Below are positions 18,227-26,722 of a stretch of 64,000 nucleotides of DNA, one piece after another; within the stretch, counting starts at the first letter, position 1, and each line of letters begins with the position of its first letter. Both the position numbers and the translations under genes were made by a program. The DNA is from Chromobacterium amazonense (GTDB lineage Bacteria; Pseudomonadota; Gammaproteobacteria; Burkholderiales; Chromobacteriaceae). The stretch lies in the NCBI RefSeq assembly GCF_001855565.1, contig NZ_MKCR01000026.1:1-64000 (forward strand). Direction: 5' to 3'. A model generated the notes under the pieces. It ran no database searches, was not told where the DNA came from, and worked only from the letters and a program-made list of their open reading frames with translations.

Positions 18227-20317
18227 TCAGAACGACACGGCTACGCCGATATTGCCGCCAGTCTGGTTGCCGCCGTTCTTGCCGCTGGTGGCGGTGAGCT
18301 GGCCAAAGGCGGTGACCTTCTTGTTGAAGTTGGCGCTGACGCCGGCCGTCCATTCCATCCAGTTGCTGGCGGGTTTGCCCAGATTGGTTGTCCAGTCGCC
18401 CATGGCGGTGGCGAGGCCGGCTGTGACGTTGCGGTCATCCTGCTTGAACTCGTGGGCGTAGCTGACCTTGGCGTAAGGACTGAATTGACCGATGGTGGCG
18501 TCCAGCTGCCAACCCACGCGGCCCACCAGCGAGCTGCGGGTTTGCTCGTTGAAATACATGCTGCTGCTGTTGCCGCCTTGTTCGGTAAATCCACCAACCT
18601 TGGCGTGCGCGAAATCCAGACCCGCCACCGGGCCATGGGTGAGGCTGCCGTATTGCAGGCGATAGCCGCCGCCAATGCGCATGCCGTACTGGGTCTGGCG
18701 CGTCTTGCCGCCGATGTTGATCGTCGCCGGGCCTTCCGTCACGCTACGGCTGGTGTCGACGTCGCCGGAGCCGACATGCACGTCGCCGTCTATCCAGAAC
18801 TTGTCCTGGTTGTAGCTCACCAGGCCGGTCATCAGCGTTGTGCGGTCGTTCAGCGTGCCGGGGGTGCCGGAGCTCGTCACATCGGACTTGCCCTGCTGGC
18901 GCGACATGGCCAGACCCAGGCTCAGGCTGGGACTGGCCTGGAAATCCAGGCCCAGGGTGTACAGCTGGCCCTTGGGCTTGGACTCCAGGCCGTTGTAAGC
19001 AATCTTGTCCTGGTTGAATGCGCCGTCCACAAATGCGCTGACCGTGCCGACGGCGCGCTGTTGCGAGCGGATGGCCTGGTAGCGGGCGTCCAGCGCGCTG
19101 CCGAGCTGGCGGGCGTTGTTCAAGGCCGATTCAGGCATGGCGGCGGCGAATAGCGGCGCTTGCAGCAGGCCGTAGGTATAGTCGCCTATCAGCTTATGCG
19201 CAGCCGGGGTCGGATGCAGCGGATCGGTGAAAACATAGACCTGATTAGGAAGGACGTTGGCCGGACAACTGATGGCGGATTGGGGGCAGGCCGAGCCGGT
19301 CACATTGGTGAAGCCATACTTGCCCGGATTGGCCAGGATTTCTTGGAACAGCAAGGCGACATTGGCGCGCACCACATTGTGTTGCAGATTGTTGCCGCTC
19401 AGCATCATGTCTACCAGCTGGTTGTAGCCGGAGGACAATTGCTGCAGGCTGGGTTGCACCCCAGCTTGGGTCGATGTGCCGTTGTAGAACGCCGCAACCG
19501 TGCCTGTCGGCAAGCTCAAAGCGCTGTTTGCCGCGGCCAGCGCGGCCTGGATCAACTTGGGGTCGTTGCCCGCGCCGGATGCGGCGCTCAATTGTTGCCA
19601 TGCTGCGCCATAGGCGGTATTCACCTGATTGTCAGTCAGGCCAAGTTTTTGTTGCACCGCTTGCAGCGAGGCATAGATAGCCAGCGGCGCAGCCGACATG
19701 TCTGGCAGTGTCGGAACGATGATGGTCTTGGCGCCGGCGCGTTCCAGCATCGCTACGCTGGTGGCGGCAGCCTGGGCGGACGCTGTAATGAATTTCTGGC
19801 CGGTGGTGCTCGATGCGGTAGAGAGAGCGGCGATCACATCATTGCCGCCAATCCATACCGTATACAAGGCGTTGGCGTCAGCCTTTCCGCCAGTGGCGGT
19901 CAGGTAATTCTGGATCTGGGTGGGCAGCTCCAGGATTTTTGTAGCGTTGTCGGGGCCGACCGATTCGATGCCTGCGGCCGCCGTCGGGAAGTTGGTGGTC
20001 GCGGATGTGTAGTCCTGGGCGATGGCCCCGCCCTGGGCATAATTGTTGCCCTGCTTGCTGGTATTGGCGTTGCTTGGATTATTGGCGACGGATTTTAGGC
20101 CGTAATGACCGCTTAGCACGTCAGTCCAGTTGGCGCCATTGCCAGTGGTCCAGCGAGCATTAAGCGGCCATTGGCCGCCGGTAGGCGTGGGCAGCAGTTG
20201 GAATGCGCCTACGTCAGACAGGCTATCCCCAAAGAAATAGATATTGCTGTAAGCATGGGCAGCGGCGGGCAGGGCCATTGCGGTGGCCAGGGCGAGAGCG
20301 GTCAAGCGGATGCGCAT
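18227..20317 (-). CDS. GDSL esterase/lipase autotransporter (EstA-like)
   Basis: 696 residues. A signal peptide (residues 1-22, cleavage after AHA) is followed by a GDSL/SGNH hydrolase passenger: block I FFGDSLSDVG with nucleophile S32, the block II glycine in NNYAQGGA, block III IGGNDV, and block V DPLHPTPAAH with the catalytic Asp/His. About residues 430-696 form a type V autotransporter beta-barrel ending in F (VAVSF). By homology to EstA it is a surface-anchored esterase; Pseudomonas EstA affects rhamnolipid production and motility. It lies between thrC and the flagellar flgA. The substrate is unknown. Confidence 0.93.
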   Translation of the reverse strand: MRIRLTALALATAMALPAAAHAYSNIYFFGDSLSDVGAFQLLPTPTGGQWPLNARWTTGNGANWTDVLSGHYGLKSVANNPSNANTSKQGNNYAQGGAIAQDYTSATTNFPTAAAGIESVGPDNATKILELPTQIQNYLTATGGKADANALYTVWIGGNDVIAALSTASSTTGQKFITASAQAAATSVAMLERAGAKTIIVPTLPDMSAAPLAIYASLQAVQQKLGLTDNQVNTAYGAAWQQLSAASGAGNDPKLIQAALAAANSALSLPTGTVAAFYNGTSTQAGVQPSLQQLSSGYNQLVDMMLSGNNLQHNVVRANVALLFQEILANPGKYGFTNVTGSACPQSAISCPANVLPNQVYVFTDPLHPTPAAHKLIGDYTYGLLQAPLFAAAMPESALNNARQLGSALDARYQAIRSQQRAVGTVSAFVDGAFNQDKIAYNGLESKPKGQLYTLGLDFQASPSLSLGLAMSRQQGKSDVTSSGTPGTLNDRTTLMTGLVSYNQDKFWIDGDVHVGSGDVDTSRSVTEGPATINIGGKTRQTQYGMRIGGGYRLQYGSLTHGPVAGLDFAHAKVGGFTEQGGNSSSMYFNEQTRSSLVGRVGWQLDATIGQFSPYAKVSYAHEFKQDDRNVTAGLATAMGDWTTNLGKPASNWMEWTAGVSANFNKKVTAFGQLTATSGKNGGNQTGGNIGVAVSF

Positions 20318-20456
20318 CAGGGTCTCCTCGTGAAACGAGCATGCAAATGTTTTATTTGGTTTAAGAGTCTAAACTCTATTCAAACGATTATTCGAATGTT
20401 GCAGCCACTTGTCAATGACATCCCATGTCATGGGGCGCTTGCGTTAAAATGCGGGC

Positions 20457-21134
20457 ATGCGAAGACTTTTTTTGTGCGGTTGCTGCCTGCTGCTGGCCTT
20501 GTCGGCCCGAGCCGACGGCATCCAGAATCTGGGCGTGTTGGAAAAGCTGGCCGAGCAGTTTTTGAAGCGCGAGCTGGGCTTGCGCGAGGCCAGTTGGAAG
20601 CTGGGGCAACTGGATCGCAAGCTGGCAGTGCCGGCCTGCGCCAAACCGAAGGCGGAATGGGCCAATCCGGCGGTGACCACTGGCGCGACGGCGGTTTTGC
20701 TCTCCTGTCCCGATTTAGGCTGGACCTTGCGCCTGCCGGTGATGATCAATGAAAAGCGCCTGGGCGTGGCGCTGAACCGGGCCGTGGCCCCTGGCGAGCA
20801 GTTGACTGCGGACGATGTCAGGCTAGTGGAGATCAGCAATCCGGCGCTAGCCAGCAATGTGCTGACCGATGCCAGCCAGGCGGTGGGGCAGGTGATGCGC
20901 TCGGGCGCGCCGTCTGGCGCCTGGCTGCGCAACTTCATGGTGCGGGCGCCCTATCTGGTGAGGGTGAACCAGCAGGTCAAGGTGTCGGCGGAAGGCGAAG
21001 GCTTCGCCGCGGAGGCAGAGGGCATGGCGATGGGCAACGCCGCTTTGGGCGAGCAGGTCAATGTCCGGCTGAGCACGGGAAGGGTGGTGCGCGGCATGGT
21101 GCGGCAGGATGGCAGCGTCGCTGTGGTTTTTTAG
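20457..21134 (+). CDS. flgA: Flagellar P-ring chaperone FlgA
   Basis: 225 residues. FlgA is the periplasmic chaperone for P-ring (FlgI) assembly. A signal peptide of about 19 residues (LLLALSARA) is followed by an SAF-type domain: LNRAVAPGEQLTADDVRLVEI and a C-terminal FlgA domain ending VRLSTGRVVRGMVRQDGSVAV. It is divergent from the autotransporter and heads flgA-flgM-flgN. Confidence 0.92.
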   Translation: MRRLFLCGCCLLLALSARADGIQNLGVLEKLAEQFLKRELGLREASWKLGQLDRKLAVPACAKPKAEWANPAVTTGATAVLLSCPDLGWTLRLPVMINEKRLGVALNRAVAPGEQLTADDVRLVEISNPALASNVLTDASQAVGQVMRSGAPSGAWLRNFMVRAPYLVRVNQQVKVSAEGEGFAAEAEGMAMGNAALGEQVNVRLSTGRVVRGMVRQDGSVAVVF

Positions 21135-21157
21135 CAGATATCGTCTAGAAAAATAGT

Positions 21158-21184
21158 TCAAGAGATTGTTTTTTCGGTCGATAA
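21158..21184 (+). promoter_or_regulatory. Sigma28 (FliA) promoter of flgM
   Basis: TCAA-N15-GTCGATAA matches the flagellar sigma28 consensus TAAA-N15-GCCGATAA at 3/4 and 7/8 positions with exact spacing. It lies 37 bp before the flgM ATG, between flgA and flgM. It would let FliA drive production of its own inhibitor. Confidence 0.8.
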
Positions 21185-21221
21185 TAGAGTCAGTTGAGTA
21201 TAGCTTCTGGAAGGCCAGGCC

Positions 21222-21524
21222 ATGAAAATCGACAATTCGGGCAAGCTGTCGGGTACCTACAGCACCCAAAGCAAGACCCCTCCGCGGGCGCCGTCCAGTT
21301 CCAGCACCAGCGACAGCAGCGCGAGCGGCGACAGTGTGAAGATCAACTCCGTAGCCAGCCGCTTGAGCGCCATCGGCAATGATCCCAGCGCCCAGCAGCC
21401 GTCTTTCGACGCCGCCAAGGTCGAGTCGATCAAGTCCGCCATCGCAAACGGCAGCTTCAGCATCAATGCCGACAAGATCGCCGACGGCCTGATCTCCTCG
21501 GCGCAGGAACTGCTGCGCGGCTGA
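21222..21524 (+). CDS. flgM: Anti-sigma28 factor FlgM
   Basis: 100 residues. FlgM binds FliA (sigma28) until the hook-basal body is complete, then is exported. It begins MKIDNSGKLSG, has a Ser-rich disordered middle (residues 20-40) and a conserved C-terminal sigma-binding region (VESIKSAIANGSFSINADKIADGLI). An RBS-like GGAAGG lies upstream. A sigma28-type promoter precedes it, and its target FliA is encoded in this window at 58803-59546. Confidence 0.95.
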   Translation: MKIDNSGKLSGTYSTQSKTPPRAPSSSSTSDSSASGDSVKINSVASRLSAIGNDPSAQQPSFDAAKVESIKSAIANGSFSINADKIADGLISSAQELLRG

Positions 21525-21566
21525 GCGGCGAGCCGGGCGGATCGCCGGTAGCGATGAGGCGACAAG

Positions 21567-22031
21567 ATGTCAGTCATAGATGAATTCACAGAGTTGTGCC
21601 GGGCTGAGATAGCGCTCATGTCCCGGCTGCTTGCGTTGTTGGAGCAGGAGCAATCCTTGCTGATCAACAGGCTGGAGCACCAATTGGATGCGCTGGCCGA
21701 CGAAAAGAGCGAAGTGCTGGACGAATTGGCGCAGCAGTCCGCCTCGCGTGGCAAGCTGCTGGCGGAGCAGGGCGTGCAGGATAAGGATACCTTGTATATC
21801 TGGCTGGCCGACAAGCCAGCCGCTTGCGAAGCCTGGGTGCAGTTGGAAGACGTGGTTGGCCGCGCGCAGGGCGTCAACCAGCTTAACGCCGGCTTCGTAT
21901 CCGAACGTCTGCAGGAAGTCGAGGGCGCCTTGACCGCATTGCGCGCGGCGGCGGCTTCCACGCTGGGTTATGACCGCGACGGCAATCGTCCCGATGTGGT
22001 GACCGGCCGCCGCTTATTGGGGTCGGCTTGA
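21567..22031 (+). CDS. flgN: Flagellar export chaperone FlgN
   Basis: 154 residues, mostly helical with a heptad-like N-terminal half (EIALMSRLLALLEQEQSLL), typical of FlgN. It chaperones the hook-associated proteins FlgK and FlgL to the export gate. It follows flgM by 42 bp, the standard flgA-flgM-flgN order. The call rests on position and helical pattern, since FlgN sequences are poorly conserved. Confidence 0.88.
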   Translation: MSVIDEFTELCRAEIALMSRLLALLEQEQSLLINRLEHQLDALADEKSEVLDELAQQSASRGKLLAEQGVQDKDTLYIWLADKPAACEAWVQLEDVVGRAQGVNQLNAGFVSERLQEVEGALTALRAAAASTLGYDRDGNRPDVVTGRRLLGSA

Positions 22032-22163
22032 GCCGCCGGTCTGTCAGCTTGGCGCCGCAAGGCGCCTTTTCTTTGCCTGTTGTCCGAATCATCGCGGCTG
22101 GGCGCAGGCGCCCCCTTTGTGGTATCTTCCCCAGCGGTCCCGTGAAAATCACATCCAGAACCC

Positions 22164-23084
22164 ATGACCCTGATTTCCTTGATTCTCGCCCTGGCCTTGG
22201 AACAGTTGCGGCCGCTCGGCAACCGCAACCGGGTGTGGCTGTTGTTCACCCGTTACGCCAACCATCTCGAGCGCAACCTGAATGCCGGTGCCGAACGCCA
22301 CGGCGTGCTGGCTTGGCTGGCCGCCATCGTGCCCGCCATAGCGCTGAGCCTGTTGGTGTTCTACTCGCTGAAGGCGGTCAGCCCCTTGCTGGCGCTGGCC
22401 TTCAATGTGCTGATCCTGTATCTGACCATGGGCTTCCGCCATTTTTCCAGCGCTTTTTCCGAGATTTCGCTGGCCCTGGCGGAGGGGCGGGACCTGGATG
22501 CGCGCGTGGCGCTGGCCAACTGGACCGGGCAACCCACTGCCGAGCTGTCGGTGGAGGAGATCTCCCGTCTGGCGATAGAGCAAGGCGTGGTGGACAGCTA
22601 CCGCCATGTGTTCGGAACCATGTTCTGGTTCGTGTTGCTGCCGGGCCCATCCGGTGCCTTGCTGTACCGCTTGTGTTCTATGCTGAATCAGAAGTGGGGC
22701 ATCCGCGGCGCGACAGATGACTTGTTTGGCCTGTTCGCCGCCAGAGCGGCGGCTTGGCTGGATTGGCTGCCGGTGCGTTTGACGGCGGCGGCTTTCGCCG
22801 TGATGGGCGATTTCGAGGATGCCGTGTACTGCTGGCGCTCGCAGGCCAGAACCTGGGGCAACTACGCCAATGGGATTCTGCTGGCCTCCGCCGCCGGCGC
22901 GCTGGGCGTCCGCTTGGGCGATCCGCTGCGCCAGGATTATTCGGTGAAATACCGTCCGGAGCTGGGCTTGGGCGACGAAGCCGATCCCAGCTACCTGAGA
23001 AGCGCGGTGGGCTTGGTATGGCGATCCGCCTTGTTGTGGCTGGCGGTTGTGCTGTTGATCAGCGTGGCCAGCCATATGGGCTGA
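22164..23084 (+). CDS. CobD/CbiB-family (AmpE-like) membrane protein
   Basis: 306 residues with several membrane helices (residues 50-90, 150-175, 285-303). It belongs to the CobD/CbiB superfamily, which includes the cobalamin side-chain enzyme CbiB and the AmpE protein. There are no cobalamin genes nearby and the sequence is shorter than typical CbiB, so a cobalamin role is doubtful. Preserved features include AFSEISLALAEGRDLDARVALANW and a polar segment VVDSYRHVFGTMFW. Function unknown. Confidence 0.75.
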   Translation: MTLISLILALALEQLRPLGNRNRVWLLFTRYANHLERNLNAGAERHGVLAWLAAIVPAIALSLLVFYSLKAVSPLLALAFNVLILYLTMGFRHFSSAFSEISLALAEGRDLDARVALANWTGQPTAELSVEEISRLAIEQGVVDSYRHVFGTMFWFVLLPGPSGALLYRLCSMLNQKWGIRGATDDLFGLFAARAAAWLDWLPVRLTAAAFAVMGDFEDAVYCWRSQARTWGNYANGILLASAAGALGVRLGDPLRQDYSVKYRPELGLGDEADPSYLRSAVGLVWRSALLWLAVVLLISVASHMG

Positions 23085-23091
23085 CGGTGTG

Positions 23092-23114
23092 TTGCCACTC
23101 TTGAGGAGTGGCAA
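23092..23114. terminator. Hairpin after the CobD-like gene
   Basis: Nine-bp perfect stem TTGCCACTC/GAGTGGCAA with a 5-nt loop, 8 nt after the stop. Only a short T-rich tail follows, so termination is probable but not certain. Confidence 0.5.
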
Positions 23115-23149
23115 TTGCTTTATCCGCCGCCGGTCGATTGATGAACATC

Positions 23150-23182
23150 GGGGCGCGTTGGCGCAATGGCGCAACGTGCCCC
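23150..23182 (+). promoter_or_regulatory. Long hairpin in the rhlE leader
   Basis: An 11-bp stem with one G-T pair (GGGGCGCGTTG with CAACGTGCCCC) and an 11-nt loop, ending 23 nt before the rhlE ATG. It could be an RNA regulatory element for the helicase. Confidence 0.4.
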
Positions 23183-23205
23183 TCCGTATTGCAGGAGTGT
23201 GTTAA

Positions 23206-24531
23206 ATGTTGTTTTCGGAACTGGGCTTGTCGCCTGAGATCCTGCGAGCGATCGAGGAGCAGGGCTATAGCCAGCCGACGCCGATCCAGGAAAAGGCCAT
23301 CCCGCTGGTGTTGTCGGGCCGCGACCTGCTGGCTGCGGCGCAAACCGGCACCGGCAAGACTGCCGCCTTCATGCTGCCCATCCTGGAGCGCCTGAAGAAG
23401 TTTGCCAATACCAGCGTATCGCCGGCCATGCATCCGGTGCGGGCCCTGGTGATTTCCCCGACCCGGGAACTGGCCGATCAGATCGGTGAGAACGTCAAGA
23501 GCTACACCAAATACCTGCCGTTGCGCGCCACCACCGTCTACGGCGGCGTCAATATGGATCCGCAGACGCAGGAATTGCGCCGCGGGGTGGAAATCCTGAT
23601 CGCCACGCCGGGCCGCCTGCTGGATCACATCCAGCAGAAGTCGATTCAGCTGAACAAGGTGGAAGTGCTGGTGCTGGACGAGGCCGACCGCATGCTGGAC
23701 ATGGGCTTCATCCAGGATATCCGCAAGATCATGGGCATGCTGCCCAAGGAGCGCCAGACGCTGCTGTTCTCGGCCACCTTCGCGCCGGAGATCAAGCGCC
23801 TGGCGGCCGACTTCATGCATGCGCCGCAGACGGTGGAAGTGGCCCGCCAGAACGCCACCAACGACCAGGTCGAGCAACTGGTGTTCCAGGTGGACAACTT
23901 CAAGAAGCGCCAGCTGCTGGCACATTTGATCCGCTCGCGCGAGATGAGTCAGGTGATCGTGTTCTGCAAGACCAAGATCAGCGCTGACCAGCTGGCGCGC
24001 GATTTGAAGCGCGATGGCCTGGACGCCGAGGCCATTCACGGCGACAAGACGCAGGGCGCGCGGCTGGAGACGCTGGCTGGCTTCAAGGAAGGCAAGCTGC
24101 GCGTGCTGGTGGCCACCGACGTGGCCGCGCGCGGGCTGGATATTTCCGAGCTGCCGTATGTGGTGAACTTTGAGCTGCCGAACTCGCCCGAAGACTATGT
24201 TCACCGCATCGGCCGCACTGGCCGGGCCGGGGCCAAGGGCGTGGCGATTTCGCTGATGTCTCCGGAGGAAACCAAGCAGCATGAGGCGATCGAGCGACTG
24301 ACCAAGCAGACGCTGCCGCCGCAGAACGTGGATGGCTTCTGGCCGTCCTGGTTGCCGCGGCCGAAACCGGCGCAGCGCGAGCCGGCGATGTCGTCGATGC
24401 CGGTGCTGGCCGCGGTCAAGGGCGAAGGCCTGAAGCAGCCGCGCCCGCCTGGCCGTCGCAGCCGCAAAGGCAAGCGCGAGATTCCGGCTTTGCTGTTGCC
24501 TCCACGTTACAAAGTGGAGCTGATTCGCTGA
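23206..24531 (+). CDS. rhlE: DEAD-box RNA helicase RhlE
   Basis: 441 residues. An ATP-dependent RNA helicase of ribosome assembly and RNA turnover. All motifs are present: the Q motif around QPTPIQEKAIP, motif I AAQTGTGKT, Ia PTRELADQI, motif II DEAD (VLDEADRMLDMGF), motif III SAT (LFSATF), motif V TDVAARGLDI and motif VI HRIGRTGRAG. A basic C-terminal tail (PGRRSRKGKREI) may bind RNA. GCAGGAG precedes the ATG. Confidence 0.95.
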   Translation: MLFSELGLSPEILRAIEEQGYSQPTPIQEKAIPLVLSGRDLLAAAQTGTGKTAAFMLPILERLKKFANTSVSPAMHPVRALVISPTRELADQIGENVKSYTKYLPLRATTVYGGVNMDPQTQELRRGVEILIATPGRLLDHIQQKSIQLNKVEVLVLDEADRMLDMGFIQDIRKIMGMLPKERQTLLFSATFAPEIKRLAADFMHAPQTVEVARQNATNDQVEQLVFQVDNFKKRQLLAHLIRSREMSQVIVFCKTKISADQLARDLKRDGLDAEAIHGDKTQGARLETLAGFKEGKLRVLVATDVAARGLDISELPYVVNFELPNSPEDYVHRIGRTGRAGAKGVAISLMSPEETKQHEAIERLTKQTLPPQNVDGFWPSWLPRPKPAQREPAMSSMPVLAAVKGEGLKQPRPPGRRSRKGKREIPALLLPPRYKVELIR

Positions 24532-24540
24532 TGTTGACGC

Positions 24541-24566
24541 AACCCCGCCTTGGCGGGGTTTGTTTT
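24541..24566 (+). terminator. Rho-independent terminator after rhlE
   Basis: Perfect 9-bp stem AACCCCGCC/GGCGGGGTT with a 2-nt gap, then TGTTTTTT. It starts 9 nt after the rhlE stop. Confidence 0.9.
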
Positions 24567-24641
24567 TTCAACGATCCCGCGCGAGCGAAGGTAGGCTTCG
24601 ACCATGTCGGGACATCAGATCCTGCCAAGGGGAGAATGGAT

Positions 24642-24911
24642 ATGAAGAAAAGTCTGGTTTATGCATTGAGCGCTGGCGGCGCCATGCTGGGCGCAGGCGC
24701 GGCAGCGCAGGCGGAGCCGTTGCAGATGGCGATGGAGCCGACGCTGAGCAGCCATGGCAGCGCTTTGTTGACGAAAAAGAGCCGGGATGGCGCGGCCGAC
24801 TTTGAGCGGCTTTCCCAGCTGCGCGGGCTGGTGCACAACAGCTCGATTCATTGCAGCAATCGGGGTTGCCCGCTCTGCAATCCGCAGGGTCAGTTGCCGA
24901 AGGCGCTATGA
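24642..24911 (+). CDS. Small secreted protein with HCxxxxCxxC motif
   Basis: 89 residues. A signal peptide (residues 1-24, SAGGAMLGAGAAAQA) precedes a short mature protein. Its only cysteines cluster near the C-terminus as HCSNRGCPLCNP (H70, C71, C76, C79), suggesting metal or haem binding. GGAG lies 7 nt before the ATG at 24642; ATG 24636 and the longer frame from 24531 lack this. A hairpin terminator follows the stop. I do not recognise the family. Confidence 0.65.
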   Translation: MKKSLVYALSAGGAMLGAGAAAQAEPLQMAMEPTLSSHGSALLTKKSRDGAADFERLSQLRGLVHNSSIHCSNRGCPLCNPQGQLPKAL

Positions 24912-24932
24912 GTTGAACCGGAGTGGAAGCGC

Positions 24933-24964
24933 AAGGGCCGCTTGTCGCAAGACAACCGGCCCTT
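24933..24964. terminator. Bidirectional terminator between two small genes
   Basis: AAGGGCCG pairs with CGGCCCTT and an inner TTGTC/GACAA extends the stem with one unpaired C on each side. It separates the convergent 24642 and 24978 genes. Confidence 0.8.
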
Positions 24965-24977
24965 TTGCCTTGCGCCG

Positions 24978-25262
24978 TCAGGCGGCGTCGTCTGGCCGGG
25001 GCGGCAGCGCGGCGATGTCGCGAACTGGGGTGCCGGCATCGCGCTTGGCGTCGGTATGGCGGAACTGGTCGCGGACCTCCTGCACCAGCAGGAAAGGCGT
25101 GTCCGGCGGCAAATGCTCGCTCCAGGTGCTGATGGCGGGTTCCTCCGCGGCCGGCGCAAGCGGCGCGTGGCCTACGGCATAGGTCTCGAACTGCCACAGC
25201 ACGGTCAGCGCCGTCAGAATCTGCAGCAATCTGCGTTGTGAGTATCGGAATTGTGGCGTCAT
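24978..25262 (-). CDS. Hypothetical small exported or membrane-anchored protein
   Basis: 94 residues. The N-terminus MTPQFRYSQRRLLQILTALTVLWQFETYAVG has a basic start and one hydrophobic segment, so it is a signal anchor or signal peptide. The rest is polar with DTPFLLVQEVRDQFRHTD. No family is recognised. It lies downstream of the CDF transporter on the same strand (52-bp gap) and ends close to a terminator, which supports a real gene. Confidence 0.5.
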   Translation of the reverse strand: MTPQFRYSQRRLLQILTALTVLWQFETYAVGHAPLAPAAEEPAISTWSEHLPPDTPFLLVQEVRDQFRHTDAKRDAGTPVRDIAALPPRPDDAA

Positions 25263-25314
25263 GGTAGCAATAGACGGGCTGGCGCCGCAAAAGTTGCAGC
25301 CGGCTACTATACCA

Positions 25315-26259
25315 TCAATTGGCGATGCTTATGCTATTTGATTGATAGTGCTCGGCTGGGTCGATGTGGGTCATCACGTCCAGCACCGGGTGGCTGCGCA
25401 TGACGCGCTGCTGGGCTTCTTCGGTGATGGCGTGGGCCTGGAACACATTGATGCTGCCGTCGACTTCCAGATGCACGTCCACCAGGATCAGATCGCCCAT
25501 CTTGCGCGTGCGCAGATCGTGCACGCCGATGATGCCTGGGGTGTCCAGCAAGGTGGCGCGAATGGCCGCGACATCGTCTTCGCTGGCGGCGCGGTCCATC
25601 AGATCATGCAGCGCGTCCCAGGCGAAGCTCCAACCCATCTTGCCCACCAGCAAGCCCACCACCAGCGCGGCTACCGGGTCCAGTATCGGATAGCCCAGCA
25701 GGTTGCCGGCGACGCCGGCCGCCACCACCAGAGATGACGCGGCGTCGGAGCGCGCGTGCCAGGCATTGGCCACCAGCATGCTGGAGCGCACCCGCTGCGC
25801 TGCCGCCAGCATGTAGCGGAACAGGCTTTCCTTGGCGATCAGCGCCAGCGCGGCGATCCACAAGGCCAGCGCATGGACCGATGGAATGTCTTCGGGATGG
25901 ATGAATTTATTCGCGGCGGAATACAGCATGCCGCCGCCCACGGCCAGCAACAGCAGGCCCAGCACCAAAGACGCGGCGTTCTCATAGCGCTGGTGGCCGT
26001 ATTGATGGTCTTGGTCCGGGCCCTTGCCGCTGTGCTTGCCGGCGAACAGCACGACAAAATCGGAGAACAGGTCGGACAGCGAGTGGATGCCGTCGGCGAT
26101 CAGGGCGGAAGAGTGCGCCCAAGCGCCGACGATGATCTGTACCGTGGACAGCACGATATTGACCACCACGCTGACCAGCGTGCTGGTGCGCGCGGCTTGC
26201 TGGCGTTCCACGCTTTCCGGTTCCTTGCGCGTGTCGATGGGGTGGTGGCTGTGGCTCAT
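25315..26259 (-). CDS. Cation diffusion facilitator family metal exporter
   Basis: About 314 residues. CDF proteins export divalent metals (Zn, Fe, Mn, Co) in exchange for protons. Six membrane helices are expected; the metal site is HxxxD in IADGIHSLSDLFSD and again HARSD in NAWHARSDAASS. A C-terminal cytoplasmic domain (VHDLRTRKMGDLILVDVHLEVDGSINVFQAH) is the usual ferredoxin-like metal sensor. The ATG at 26259 gives a His-containing start MSHSHHPID; an upstream ATG at 26298 adds 13 residues. A Fur-box-like sequence lies upstream, hinting at iron, but the specificity is not shown. Confidence 0.9.
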   Translation of the reverse strand: MSHSHHPIDTRKEPESVERQQAARTSTLVSVVVNIVLSTVQIIVGAWAHSSALIADGIHSLSDLFSDFVVLFAGKHSGKGPDQDHQYGHQRYENAASLVLGLLLLAVGGGMLYSAANKFIHPEDIPSVHALALWIAALALIAKESLFRYMLAAAQRVRSSMLVANAWHARSDAASSLVVAAGVAGNLLGYPILDPVAALVVGLLVGKMGWSFAWDALHDLMDRAASEDDVAAIRATLLDTPGIIGVHDLRTRKMGDLILVDVHLEVDGSINVFQAHAITEEAQQRVMRSHPVLDVMTHIDPAEHYQSNSISIAN

Positions 26260-26341
26260 CTCGGTCTTTCGTGCGAGGGGTGAGCGGTATTTTCTCATTG
26301 TTTTTGCTATCGGTCATTAAATTTCGATTGCAAAAGTAAAT

Positions 26342-26359
26342 GATAATGAAAACGAGAAT
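26342..26359 (-). promoter_or_regulatory. Candidate Fur box upstream of the CDF gene
   Basis: Three adjacent hexamers GATAAT, GAAAAC and GAGAAT match the Fur repeat GATAAT at 15 of 18 positions. They lie about 85 bp upstream of the CDF start in otherwise GC-rich DNA. Confidence 0.35.
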
Positions 26360-26389
26360 GAGCTGCAGAGACCATGCCGAGCATATGGC

Positions 26390-26650
26390 TTACCAGCGTG
26401 TGGAAAGCAGGTACAGCAAGTAGACCAAGCCGAGCAACACCAAGCTGCCGCTGAGCCAGCAAGCGAAAGCGATCAAGACGACGCGTGCCGCCAGGCGATG
26501 CTCGCGCCAGCTCAACCAGGCCTGGCGACGGGCTTGGCTGTCCAAAAACAGCAGCCAGCCCTGCAGCGTGATATCGGCCCAGCGTTCGGCGCCTTGTTGC
26601 CATCGCTCGCCGTCGAAATGCAGATGGGGGTGAGGAAGATGCAGTTTCAT
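26390..26650 (-). CDS. Small membrane protein with His-rich N-terminus
   Basis: 86 residues. The N-terminus is MKLHLPHPHLHFDGERW, with four histidines in the first twelve residues, followed by a polar helix and one or two hydrophobic segments (VVLIAFACWLSGSLVLLGLV). GGAGG lies 6 nt before the ATG at 26650. It is divergent from srkA and upstream of the CDF exporter on the same strand, which could suggest a metal link, but that is a guess. Family not recognised. Confidence 0.6.
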   Translation of the reverse strand: MKLHLPHPHLHFDGERWQQGAERWADITLQGWLLFLDSQARRQAWLSWREHRLAARVVLIAFACWLSGSLVLLGLVYLLYLLSTRW

Positions 26651-26722
26651 GGTTTGCCTCCGCGCGCCGGATGCCACGCTTTAGGCTTAGCAGATCCACG
26701 GCCGCTTTGCGGCGCGCGCCGC

